From assembly GCA_958510875.1 (NCBI GenBank), contig OY294067.1, positions 255,503,736 through 255,567,735 of the forward strand: a stretch of 64,000 nucleotides of DNA, in the 5' to 3' direction. Both the position numbers and the translations under genes were made by a program. The notes below the pieces were generated by a model, which saw only the letters and a list, made by a program, of their open reading frames with translations, ran no database searches and was not told the origin of the DNA. Shown here piece by piece: positions 11,170 through 22,058 of this stretch (its first letter is position 1; each line of letters begins with the position of its first letter). The DNA comes from Endomychus coccineus. Its lineage: Eukaryota > Arthropoda > Insecta > Coleoptera > Endomychidae.

Positions 11170-11495
11170 TAGTCGAGTCATATTAGCAAAAAAGCTGGGA
11201 AAATTTGCGGGCAACTCCGATCGAATGTGCTTTTCCATTTTTCAATTTATTGGCCAGTTATTGGCCAATGTTGATGGACAAAACGCGGATATGTTGCAAT
11301 TTTCAACGAAAATGGCTAGAAAACTGTACTCGGTGGGATTTTCGAAGTCGCTGATCACGATTCCGAAGTCGGATTTTCCATTTTTCGAATTATTGTCCAG
11401 TTGTTGGCCAATGTTGATGGACAAAACGGGGTAATTTTGCAATTTTCAACGAAAATGGCTAGAAAATAGTACTCAAGGGTTTTCGAGGTCGCTGA

Positions 11496-13160
11496 TTACG
11501 ATCCAGATTCAATTGTTTTATTATAATGGAGTAGTATGTATGTATAGTTCAAATTTTCATGGCGATCATCATCTTCATCAATCAAATGAGCCATTAATGA
11601 GTCTTGGAACTTTTCATTAACTTGATTGACAATTTTACGTCTTTCTTTTGGCGACTCACACATTTTCAAGTGATTGGCTTCCTTTGTATAAATAAAACAA
11701 TGATTTTTGAAATTAAATTGCGATAAAATACCTTCATCATTGTCACTAACTGACGATAGCCTGCGCCTTTTAGCTGCATCAATACACTCCTTCTTAACGT
11801 AATCTGCACGACATCTCTCATGCATCGTCACCTTCGTTTATAAATTCAAGAAATTCATCTCCTCTTTCACCAGGAGCTGTAGCTAAACTATGTAACCCCT
11901 TTGCTGTATTCACCCATTTAATTGATTTATCACTTTCATCCTGACTAGTGTTGCCCAAATGCAAGAACAAGACGAGACTAAGCCAGTCTTGATCTTGCTC
12001 TTGCGCCAATACACCTGGTCTTGGTCTTGGTCTTGGTATTGCGCTCCCAGTCTTGGTCTTGGTCTTGGTCTTGCAGCAAGAGTCTCGCAAGTCTCGCAAT
12101 TACCTATTAGTGTTTCTGTTTTTCATTTTTATCCAACCTTTTTATGTTTTCACAATTTACACAAAGCAAATTTGCTTTTAGGTCTTTCAGATCTGTAACT
12201 CCGACTCTCACTACTCCCACTAGAACTATTTGAATTTTCGTCACTCATATCAAATTGTAAACGTGATAAGTTTTCCGAGAACAACAAGGATCAGAGTAAA
12301 ATCAATTATTACATTAGACTCGAAGCAAAGCTCAATTGGCAATGACTGGAATTGAAATAAATACTATTACTTATAGTCCATTCGCTTAGATAGTGTCGCC
12401 TTGTACCGCGCCGCCTTGGCCCGTGCCGGCTCTCATTAAAGGATGCCGTCGCAAATCAAAGGATGCCGCATGCGGCGTACAGACGCATGACATTGTAGCG
12501 TCCTGCTTTTCGCTCTTATACCTACCTTATTATTATAAGTTAAATTTCAAATTAGTTTGTAAGATCTCTTTTCCGGCCTGTAACTTTTGAAATATTAATA
12601 AAATAAACATTTTCTCGGTAACATACTACATATAATTTTATTACGCTTTATTCCATATAGTTTATTTTTCGTTTTCATTATTTTCATATTTTTACTTATT
12701 TTCATACTATATTTAATACATTTTTTTTTATTTACTTATTCGGACTGCGTAAATTCCACCTTCAACGAAAATGCACTGATAGTCATTTAAATCTGTACTT
12801 TACGTCTTCCTATTTTCTGCCTATTTACTTCTTCAAAATTTTATGTACTAGTACTTTCTTTCATTTTGTTTCGTTTGTTTTCTATGTGTCAATTTCTTGT
12901 ATTATAAATTAAGCCTGTCCGCTCCCTGAAACGACACTCAGTCCTAACTGCAAGACGCAAGAGTCTCGCAGGCTTAGTCTTGTTCTTGCTCAAATCTTGC
13001 ACGGTCAGTCTTGGTCTTGGTCTTGCTAAAATTACGCGGTCTTGGTCTTGCAAAAATGCAAGAACAAGACCAAGACTGCAAAACCAAGACCGATTTTGGA
13101 CAACACTAATCCTGACAGATGAAACAAGCGTTTGAATGATCTTTGCCTGCCAATAACTGG
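11496..13160 (-). pseudogene. Cargo gene with Cys motifs, unknown family, split by a hAT element
   Basis: Upstream of the hAT (minus strand, about 13160-13109) the frame reads DHSNACFICQDES. It resumes beyond the hAT at 11945 with DKSIKWVNTAKGLHSLATAP, GERGDEFLEFINEGDDA, then (frame change) ERCRADYVKKECIDAAKRRR, FKNHCFIYTKEANHLKMCES and KERRKIVNQVNEKFQDSLMA. Excising the hAT plus one target copy restores one frame across the junction, which shows the gene was there first. The repeated C-F-I-C/Y pattern and spaced Cys/His suggest a zinc-binding N-terminal domain. I have seen similar text in insect transposon-linked proteins but cannot name the family. Confidence 0.5.
11938..13116. mobile_element. 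hAT element with perfect 8-bp target duplication
   Basis: The element spans 11946-13108. Its ends are TAGTGTTGCCCAAA and (reverse complement of the right end) TAGTGTTGTCCAAA. ATCCTGAC flanks it on both sides (11938-11945 and 13109-13116). Both subterminal regions are rich in repeats of CAAGAC/GTCTTG (11966-12095 and 12955-13090), a likely transposase-binding array. A minus-strand start at 12248 gives MSDENSNSSSGSSES and RPKSKFALCK, like the beginning of a BED-finger transposase, but most of the transposase has been deleted. Non-autonomous. Confidence 0.88.
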
Positions 13161-13755
13161 CAATAAATCGAAAAATGAAAAATACGACTTCGGAATCGTG
13201 ATCAGCGACCTCAAAAACCCCCGAGTACAATTTTCTAGCCATTTTCGTTGAAAATTGCAAAATTTCCGCGTTTCGTTCATCAACATTGGCCAATAACTGG
13301 GCAATAAATCGAAAAATGAGAAATCCGACTTCGGAATCTCGAAAACCCCCGAGTACATTTTTCTAGCCATTTTCGTTGAAAATTGCAAAATTTCCAATAA
13401 ATTGAAAAATGGAAAAGCACATATTATTTTTTTTTCGGGAATGTTCTAAATTCGTTCAGGAACATTTTGCAAAGAACCCGGAGTCGATCGGAGTTGCCCG
13501 CAAATTTTCCCAGCTTTTATACTTTTTCCGTCTAATTTGACCCGACTATATTATCATATATCTGATTGATTTCAGAGGAGGTTGCAATGTTGCATTCCCC
13601 ACCTTTATAGTCCGGGAGCTAGTAACAGATTTGTGCGACCAATTTCATCTCGACCGATAATTTGTCGAATGATTCAGGTAGTTGTGTCATGAAGCCTCGT
13701 GCACGTCAGCTGCGGCACCAGCGGTGGGTGAGCCAACGGCAGCCACGAAATCACG

Positions 13756-14004
13756 TTAAAAAAAAACAAATTTTTTTATTTCATCCCGGTTGAAAATTCG
13801 TGAGTCAGTAGTTATTATAATACTGAAGTGAAATTTTGCTTGTACCATACCTCGAAGCTTGTGTTCAGTGTCTTTGATCGATGGAAAAATGTATTGATCA
13901 AAGGCAATTACGACAATTTTTGCTCTACTCGTACATATTATCTGCAGTACTTTCTTCCAAATATTTCCAAAGGTAGCTGGCACATCTTTAATCAAATGCA
14001 ACAT
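13756..14004 (-). pseudogene. Cargo gene, upstream piece, inverted
   Basis: The minus-strand frame reads MLHLIKDVPATFGNIWKKVL, then KIVVIAFDQYIFPSIKDTEH and KLRG. This resembles the segment 'PATFG...V.VVFD...PSIKD.ER..R' in a family of large uncharacterised proteins repeated in insect and other animal genomes, probably transposon-borne. It should lie upstream of, and on the same strand as, the piece beginning at 14003, but here it points the other way. Confidence 0.45.
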
Positions 14005-14637
14005 GAAAAATCCATCGTATTTTACCGACAGCTTTATTCAGATGTCAATGTTATCGGACAATAGAGAAGATATTTTCGCCAAGATAGAGCAGTTTATCTG
14101 TAACATGTATGGGTTCAAATCACTGAAAAGCATTGACGAGGCAAGATTAGCAACATTTCAAAAAATGTACAAACACCTCGATAATGACGCCGTTTTCCGT
14201 TTCCCCAAGAAAACTATTGATGGTTTGGCCTTACCACCATGCAAAGCGGAACATCAACATTCAACATCAACATTTTTTGAGCGCATGTTATGTAGCACAA
14301 ATTTGGGCGCACGCACACCTACAAGTTCCTATTGCTGAGCCTCCAAATTATGGCTGGGTAGAGATTGAAAACAAGTACGGCTTTTCTTGGTTTTCTGGGA
14401 GCCAGTTACCAACGACCATCACCGAAATTACGATTTAACCCGAAGAAGGTAGAATTTTTTTTTCATTTTAATAATATTACAAGATTATGTTGTATACCTA
14501 TATAAACTTGATTTTTTTTTTATTTTGTTATAGATGATAATGATGAAAATCTAAGGGCGGAATCTGACAGTGACTCTGAAAGCGAATTCGGGGATGATCA
14601 AAGTAGCAGAAGTCAAAGTGAAGATGAAAAAGAATAA
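14003..14637 (+). pseudogene. Cargo gene, C-terminal piece with acidic tail exon
   Basis: From about 14055, DNREDIFAKIEQFICNMYGF, SIDEARLATFQKMYKHL and KTIDGLALPPC, then, after a frameshift near 14270, PNYGWVEIENKYGFSWFSGS. This is the C-terminal order of the same uncharacterised insect repeat protein (I..Y.C.MYG...SVDEAR.E.F..KY, LPPC, GW..E...W.F.G). A stop at 14436 is followed by PEE, a GT-AG-like gap (about 14446-14533), and an acidic Ser/Asp/Glu tail ending at 14637. AATAAA follows at 14656. Function unknown. Confidence 0.5.
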
Positions 14638-15274
14638 CATAGCTGTTTTTTTTAAATAAACAATATTTAATGCATAAAAAATTGATCGATATATATTTTA
14701 TATTAATCAATACTTTTTTCTAGTTTTATTTCTTCCTTAATAAATTGAAATCATTTAGAATATTTATTAAAAACGTAAATTAAACTTCTTATCCAACTTA
14801 CGCATATTATCAACGTGCCAAATAACTTTTGGTAAGTTATTTCATCCCGATTGAAATATTGTCAGATAATAGTCAGCATAGTACCTGAAGTAAACAAATA
14901 AATCAGCTGACTGTATGCCGGGGGAAAATTCGTCAGCTGATGTGTTTTAATAGACGAGCGGAGCTCACACCTACATATCGCGCCACACATTTCACTGCGT
15001 CAGCTGACGGTTTTTCCACCGACATATACACAGCTGACGTTTTTTTTTATTCAAAGAATTATGTAAACTATCATCTGACAAATTTTCAATCGGGATGAAA
15101 TAAAAAAATTTGTTTTTTTTTAACGTGATTTCGTGGCTGCCGTTGGCCCACCAACCGCTGGTGCCGCAGCTGACGTGCACGAGGCTTCATGACACAACTA
15201 CCTGAATCATTCGACAAATTATAGGTCGAGATGAAATGATCGACCTAAATCTGCTACCGGCTCCCGGACTATTA

Positions 15275-16000
15275 CTTCAACTGCTTTTAACTCTCAAATA
15301 GCATGCTAGGTTGATGGTGGAAAAAGGCAAATTGTCGTTATTTGTTATCTTGAATGTAATTTACAAATAATTGTAGTGTTTACCAAATGTTTGAAGTAGA
15401 ACATAACTTTATGTAATTATATGAAATAAGAAAAACGAAAATTGGATAACTAGCTTCTTTGAGGGAACTCCGAAACTTAAACTCATATTGAAACATGTAA
15501 AAGATTCATTCATACTTCTAATTTGATAAAACAATTAGCTACTGATTTGATGATTTTCATTGTTATTTTCCAAGAAACTATTTTTTGAAATCAAATTGTG
15601 AAGCATGTTTCAGTTCCTTACATATCATTTGAATGATACAAATGATACAATGATTATTTGAAGCTAAGATGTAAGCATAAGGTGAATGTTAAGTTCATGA
15701 TACAGCAACTTCGAAGAATTGTGCTTTTTGATCACCACCTGGAAGCACATCAGCTAGTTGCGATATGTTTCCCAGACCATGATCAATAATCATTATTTGT
15801 AAAGTTATAACGACAAAAAGTAGTTGGAATAAAGTTTTATGTCGCACAATTCTCATTTAATGTTTCATTTCTGAAAATGAATAATGTATTATTGGTATTG
15901 TCTTATGAGGCGCCGTTTGTGCCATAATTATTACTTATTTATATTTTAAACATCTTAGAATATATAATAAATTTCCCAATATATATTGAATAACTTTCTG
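15275..16000. other. No gene recognised
   Basis: AT-rich, stops in all frames, no repeat structure identified. Confidence 0.4.
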
Positions 16001-18332
16001 TATACAGGGTGTCCTCGAACTGCGTGGCCAAAATAAAACCGAAGATTCTTTGATTCGAAAAAAAATTAATGAACCTTTTTACTTTTGCCTCAAGTGTCTT
16101 GTTTACCCGGTAGAGGGCTTCAAAATTGCAAAAATAATTTTGTTTTTTCGGTATAACTTGAGAACGTGATAGAGGACTTTTACAATATTTAGCAAGTGAG
16201 TTACTGTCAATAATGGCCATTTTTGAGAGTGGAGCACAGAGCCTTAGAGACCATAGAAATGGCTCACACTTGAGGATGTAACGGGAAAAGTGTCCAGAAC
16301 TTTTTTGAGGTCAATGTAATTCACTCGATATTTTTTATGTAGATAGCTTATCCAATTTGAAAACTTTTCTTACTCTTAGAAAATTTTGATAAAATCAACG
16401 GATTAGCTAGAAAAAATTAATTTTCGAGTCTCTGCAATTTTGGCTTACTAATTTTACTTGATTAAAATACCTTAGTTGCCTTTGCTTTTCTAATGTCATT
16501 TTGGCATTTGAAGAATTTATTCTCAAAACTGTCAGTTTCTACTTTGCTTTCCGTAAAAATTTTATAAAATTATGGCTCAAAATTTCACTAACACTGAAAT
16601 GGTTGATATGTTATTGATTTATGGACTTTGTTGTTGCAATTTCCGGAGAAGGGAAAGATATCCGCATCGCAGAATTCCAAATCGGCAAACCTTCGCGAAA
16701 CTGGCAAATTTGAAGCAAATCGCAGAGAAACTGGACGCAGACGGACAGGAAGGACGTTAGAGCTCGAAGAAGAGATACTGGAAGCGGTTGAAACTGAACC
16801 TGGGATAAGCACACTACCTTTGGGACTTCGTATTGGAGCCTCAAAATCATTAGTTCATAATGTACTGAAAGAAGAACTGTTGTATCATATTAAAGCAGCT
16901 CAAGACTTATTGCCCATGGATCCAGGTCATCGGCTAGATTTCTGTCGGCTTATTGTCCAAAGACAAAACGCAAACTCCAATTTTTGTAGAAGAATTCTGT
17001 TCACGGACGAAGATACTTTCACGAGATGTGGTCTTTTTAACCTCCATAATGAACATTTCTATGCTGATGAAAATCCTCATGAAACGGAAGTTACATATTT
17101 TCAGAATCAAACTAAAATCAATTTTTGGGTTGGAATTGTGGATAACTTTATTATTGGCCCTACCGTTATACCCGATCGATTGAACGGGGAGAACTACTTG
17201 AACTTTTTGGAACAAAGGCTACTTGAACTGTTGGAAGACTTGCCCTTACACATTCGTCGTGGCCTGGTTTATCCATGATGGTGCACCTCCTCATTTCACA
17301 ATAGCTGTGAGGCGACATTTGAATGCGGAATATCCAGATCGCTGGATGGGTAGAGGACACGATGCACCAGTGAACTGGCCGGCCCGCTCCCCTGATTTGA
17401 CGCCCTGCGACTTCTTTCTATGGGGCGCTTTGAAGTCGAAAGTTTATGCAGCTCCAGTAAACACACGAGAGGAATTGTTGCAACGAATTAATCATGAAGC
17501 GGATTTATTGAAGAATGATCCTGAAGTACTAGCCAGAGTTCAATCCAATTTCTTGAAACGAATTAATTTGTGTATTCAGGAAAATGGGCAACATTTCGAA
17601 CAATTGATGCCTTAGCGATTTCCAAAAAAGTTTTGTTGTTTCTTTTAATTTAGCATTTGTTTTTCCTGAATAATCACATCGTTTCCCCATTTCTATTGTT
17701 TTTATTATTCGTGTTTTACCGAGATATTAACCATTTCAGTGTTAGTGAAATTTTGAGCCATAATTTTATAAAATTTTTACGGAAAGCAAAGTAAAAACTG
17801 ACAGTTTTGAGAATAAATTCTCCGAATGCCAAAATGACATTAGAAAAGCAAAGGCAACTAAGGTATTTTAATCAAGTAAAATTAGTAAGCCAAAATTGCA
17901 GAGACTCGAAAATTAATTTTTTCAAGCTAATCCGTTGATTTTATCAAAATTTTCTAAGAGTAAGAAAAGTTTTCAAATTAGATAAGCTATCTACATAAAA
18001 AATATCGAGTGAATTACATTGACCACAAAAAAATTCTGGACACTTTTCCCGTTACATCCTCAATTTTGAGCCATTTCTATGGTCTCTAAGGCTCTATGCT
18101 CCGCTCTCAAAAACGGCTATTATTGACAGTAACTCACCTGCCAAATATTGTAAAAGTCCTCCATCACGTTCTCAAGTTATACCGAAAAAACAAAATTATT
18201 TTTGCAACTTTGAAGCCCTCTACCGGCTAAACAAGACACTTGAGGCAAAAGTAAAAAGGCTCATCAAATTTTTTTCGAATCAAAGAATCTTCGGTTTCAT
18301 TTTAGCCACGCAGTTCGAGGACACCCTGTATA
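16001..18332 (+). mobile_element. Tc1/mariner-superfamily element with about 610-bp inverted repeats
   Basis: Element 16003-18330 starts TACAGGGTGTCCTCGAACTG and ends with the mirror CAGTTCGAGGACACCCTGTA. TA lies outside each end (16001-16002, 18331-18332). Inverted repeats extend from 16003 to about 16613 and from about 17720 to 18330 with few mismatches and almost no length change (positions sum to 34333). The repeat includes the transposase start codon. The enclosed transposase is broken by two frameshifts. Confidence 0.9.
16572..17615 (+). pseudogene. DDD-type transposase (DD41D-like), two frameshifts
   Basis: Frame 1 from the ATG at 16572 gives MAQNFTNTEMVDMLLIYG and PNRQTFAKL, the N-terminal helix-turn-helix of the insect family with 'FT..EM.DM.LIYG...RRHP...TF..L'. 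A frameshift near 16700 leads to RETGKFEANRRETGRRRTGR, LEEEILEAVE, then RRILFTDEDTFTRCGLFN with the first catalytic Asp. Near 17260 the frame changes back for WFIHDGAPPHF (second Asp) and WPARSPDLTPCDFFLWG (third Asp), ending FEQLMP. I count 43 residues between second and third Asp; the family usually has about 41, as WMGRGHDAPVNW is two residues longer. It cut and pasted DNA at TA sites; now inactive. Confidence 0.85.
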
Positions 18333-18394
18333 TTGATCATGTTTCATATACATGGATTGTAGACTGTAAAGATATAGACGTTGTGAGAAATATA

Positions 18395-18917
18395 TATAAA
18401 ACTTTAGCTTCATATATTCGCCACTGAAGGCGCTCAGGCGAATATATTAATTTGAGGAATTATCAATCAGGTATATAAACGTTCGAATCCATATCAATAT
18501 GTAAATATTATATATGTTGATCTGTCTATAAATTTTATTCGTTTACACAATCGAAGGTTATTTATATTTTTCAATATTAGTGAGAATAGGTTAGTATAAT
18601 GAACATCTTTCTGCACTGTTGAGCTACGAAATCTTTTTACCAAATTATTCAAAATTATTTGTGGCATCATATATGACTGGATACGAAGTAGAGATAACGA
18701 ATCAAGAATATTTTAGTATACATATACTTGCTGACAGGTAGGTTTCAACAGTACAGTATAAGTTGGAATTACTTAATTTTTGAGTGCCCATATCGTTGAG
18801 GCCGTTGTGTATATGACGTTAAATCATCGGTGTTGCCGAACCTGATTGATAATTCCTCATACTAATTCATTAGCCTGAGCGCCTCCAGTGGCGAATATAC
18901 GAAGCTAAAATTCTATA
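18395..18917. mobile_element. Short inverted-repeat element (MITE)
   Basis: Left TTTAGCTTCATATATTCGCC ACTG.AGGCGCTCAGGC is mirrored at 18843-18910 by GCCTGAGCGCCT..CAGTGG and GCGAATATACGAAGCTAAA. The arms also share GAGGAATTATCAATCAGG. About 520 bp; no coding frame. Superfamily not determined. Confidence 0.7.
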
Positions 18918-19800
18918 TACAGAATGTTTATTAAGTGCCTGTACAAACTTTGAAAAATGAATCTTTGACTAATTTCAAGAGAAAAAGTTAATATGTACAT
19001 GGGTCCGCAACGGCTTGGTTCTTGAGAAACAGGGCGTCCAAAAAAAGTTTTGATTTAATTTTTTGATTATTCAATAGCATGGCAATTTGACGAAATTCGG
19101 GATACTGGGAGTATTAATGATGAGAAACTCAAATATTCACTGAGCTTTTTTTTATGTTAGAGGGCGCCACATACATTGTTGTACCTGAATTGAAATAATC
19201 ATAACTTTTTTGTGTCATACTGTATGTCATTTTTGACTAAACAGACTTATTCTTCATCCAATTTTACATACAAAAGGTACTCTCAGTATTTGTCGCTGAA
19301 AGCAGCCGTTTTGGAAAAAACGGGTTTAAAGTTAAACCTGCGTTGGAATTTTGTAAGTTGAATTTTGAGAAATAAGTAATAAAATGTGTATTTTATTGGT
19401 TGTATTGTGATGTGACTAGCTTAGATCATTTAAAAGACTAAGACTAAGCTACTTCTACAAATAAGTTAATAATATTTACAATACTTGCTGAAAATGACCA
19501 CCGCCTACTGCAACGCATGCATCAATTCGCCTTGACATCGATTGACGAACTGTTTCGAATATACCTTATGTCTAATTAAGGATGTCACACTATTCAAATA
19601 TCCTGTTTCTTAGATCTTGTTCATTTTGGACTGCACTTTTGTTTTGTTGTGGGGCGATTTCTGGATGAGAATTACCCTAACTGTTGGATAGGAAGAGCGG
19701 GACCGCAAGCCTAATCTCCCAGATCACCTGATTTGAATCCTTTGGATTACTTGACGTCACTAGTTTACAAATTTTTTTAAAATATAAATAAGTAATAATT
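18918..19800. pseudogene. Fragments of Tc1/mariner-type transposases, both strands
   Basis: On the minus strand around 19560-19470 the sequence reads ETVRQSMSRRIDACVAVGGG then HFQQVL, the C-terminus of a DD41D-type transposase, followed toward 18918 by a long non-coding end. On the plus strand at 19655-19755 it reads FLDENYPNCWIGRAG and SPRSPDLNPLDYL, the third-Asp box of the same superfamily. The two pieces converge, so this is a rearranged relic. Confidence 0.6.
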
Positions 19801-20094
19801 ATGGCACAAATTGCGCCTCATTGACACCACATATTTTAACTTTCATTTATTCTGACAGTTCAATTATTCACACCATAACACCACATAGTAGAAGAAATAT
19901 AGATGAAAAATCGCCAAAATCTCTAAAACAAATTCTAGTCAACGGAATTTAATGAATGAGACGTCAATCGACGTGGAATTATGCCTAAAAAAAATATACT
20001 ACTAAGCGTTTGGGTGTGTGGCTTACTTACATTGCTGAATTTTCCAAAGAGTATTTTTTCAATTAGTGGAAACTAGAACAATAATCAGTAAAAT

Positions 20095-20600
20095 CAGCCC
20101 AATTTCTCTTCTCTGGAGTTTTTGGGGTCGCTGAACACGAATTCGATGTCCAAAGAATGCTACGGTGCACCTTTTACACGTGACTCCCGGGTTGCCTACC
20201 TCATCTTCAATAATTATACGCATATAGACATCGAATTCATGTTTAGTGACCCGAAAAACCACCAAGTAAAGGAATCAGAAGCAATCCGTGCATTTTTAAA
20301 ATTAATCCTCGGAGAAGAGGTAGACGACATGGGTGTCACGCGCACCAGGTGCACCGTAGAATTTTTTTGGACTTCGAATTTGTGTTCAGCGACCCCAAGA
20401 CCCCCGAGTAACGAAATTTAAAGTAATTCGTGCATTTTTAAGATTAATCCTCGAAGATGAGGTAGACGACCCTGGTGTCAGTCGCACCAGGTGCACCGTA
20501 GCATTTTTTAGACATCGAATTCGTGTTCAGCGACCCCAAAAACCACCGAGAAGAGAAATTGGACTGATTTTACTGATTATTGTTCTAGTTTTCACAAATT
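20095..20600. repeat. Cluster of the GTCGCTGA.CACGAATTCGA module
   Basis: Four copies of a module like TTTTTGGGGTCGCTGAACAC GAATTCGATGTC occur here: plus at 20115-20150, minus at about 20230-20270, 20375-20410 and 20511-20552. They are separated by a second repeat containing CCTCGAAGATGAGGTAGACGA and GGTGCACCGTAG. It is related to the module in the TAGTC foldbacks, with GAACACGAATTC replacing GATCACGATTC. Terminal repeats: AATCAGTAAAATCAGCCCAA (20080) against TTGGACTGATTTTACTGATT (20558), so the cluster itself looks like a foldback element. Confidence 0.65.
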
Positions 20601-22058
20601 GAAAAAATGCCTTTTGGAAAATGAATCTTTTACATGCATTTTTGAGTCCTGCACGAGGACGGAGGATTGAGTAAATGAATAACCTCGAGTATATGCATGC
20701 TGTTGTAGCTGTACACAGTGTATAGTGTGTATACGCAGTGTATACGTATACCTGTCCTGTATACCAGTATACCGTAATCGAGAGCACTGGCTCACACAGG
20801 CAGGCTCACCAACACTGACTCAGATATGCATACGTGTGTGAGCGTATAGAGAGACTGCCTGACGCCTGACCCGAGTTCATCACGGCCGCAGTTGCGTACG
20901 CAACAGTATACAGAATACCTAATCTATATAGCTACAGCGTGACGGCACGTGACGGACTTATGGTTTTACCCCTCATCTGAAATAGTGCAACGCGCCTAAA
21001 GAAGTTTTCACTGCAAAAATTCTGACTCGATTACAATACTTCCCTTACACTATATATTACGTTTAGTGAGGGATGTGAATAGATATATATTAGAAAAAAC
21101 GGTGATAAAACACCCAAATCAATTAACTCTGAGCATTCACAAGTAACCAATGAAAACATATGAATTTTACGCGGACTTTCTGGGTAAGCCGGTTACACTT
21201 AAGTTGAGTAGCGTATTCTGCTATCGCTGATAAAACTGGGATGAGTGATTTATCGGATGAATCGACGCAGAAACAAAAACTTTCCGTACTGAAAGCAGAT
21301 GGTAGCAGGAAGTTACAGCAGAACTTCAGAAGTAATAGTTGTGTAAATATTTCAAGGTAGGTGACTACATCATTCAAATCAACAAACGATAGGCACGTTA
21401 ATAAGTTGTTTCCCAAATGAACTGACTTTGTCCTAGCTAACTAATTAATCTTTATATAGCAGCAAAGTACACATTCGTATATTGTCTATTACATAGTTGT
21501 AGGAAACACGCATTCTCGCATCTACTGTCTTTGCGGTACGCGGTATATTTACGGAGCTATAGATATAAACAGTTATGACCTACAAATTCTGATCAATGGT
21601 GTTTTAACATTTCGATTAACTTTGCCGTGAAACGTAATTCGAGTTCTGACGCATACAAATTTCAAACAAACAAACAGGGAATATACATGGCCCGCAACAA
21701 TTGTTCATGAATCATAATACTTTAAGTGAATTTAGTTGATAGAAAGTAACCATGTAAGGAATAAGTCATCTAGAAATTTCTAGATAGGATTGGCGGTGAG
21801 TAATGCTTCTTAAAAACTTAAGTTTGTATACCTGTGAATGTGTAGATTGATAATATAAAGGTATCCCTAATCAGGATGCATTTTTGATTTCATTAAAACG
21901 ATATATTTACTAGCGTACTGGGTATCCTGCCCAGAATCGTTAACTGAAAATATTCCGAAATCCTTCCCGTAGCCCGCTGGTGGTTTTGTTTCTGAGAAAA
22001 GCAGAATATAGTCAAACTAATATTTCATTTAATCTTTTTCAATATTTTAACTCCATTT
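20601..22058. other. No gene recognised
   Basis: Contains GTGTATA/GTATAC-rich sequence at about 20705-20775 and several decayed frames around 21120-21420 with no family resemblance. Confidence 0.35.

Larger units (their letters stand above)
11170..13548. mobile_element. TAGTC-type foldback element with cargo gene
   Basis: The left end TAGTCGAGTCATATTAGC..GGGAAAATTTGCGGGCAACT is mirrored by the right end AGTTGCCCGCAAATTTTCCC..CTAATTTGACCCGACTA at 13548. The inner arms have the repeated TTGCAATTTTCAACGAAAATGGCTAG and the GTCGCTGATCACGATTCCGAAGTC module (left at 11347-11370 and 11486-11505, right at 13185-13225 and 13325-13356). The centre carries a minus-strand gene remnant, itself split by a hAT element. 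Flanks are TAC and TAT, so no clean 3-bp duplication here. Confidence 0.7.
13608..15271. mobile_element. Terminal-inverted-repeat element, TAGTC termini, TTA duplication
   Basis: Left end TAGTCCGGGAGCTAGTAACA is mirrored by the right end TGCTACCGGCTCCCGGACTA. The inverted repeats run about 210 bp and include TCATGAAGCCTCGTGCACGT and its mirror. TTA flanks both ends (13605-13607, 15272-15274), giving a 3-bp target duplication. The interior carries two oppositely oriented pieces of one gene. Confidence 0.85.

Noticed and set aside
11818..12198. Open frames reading KTKTKTKT / PRPRPRP or WSWSWSW
   Set aside because: They translate the CAAGAC/GTCTTG subterminal array of the hAT element.
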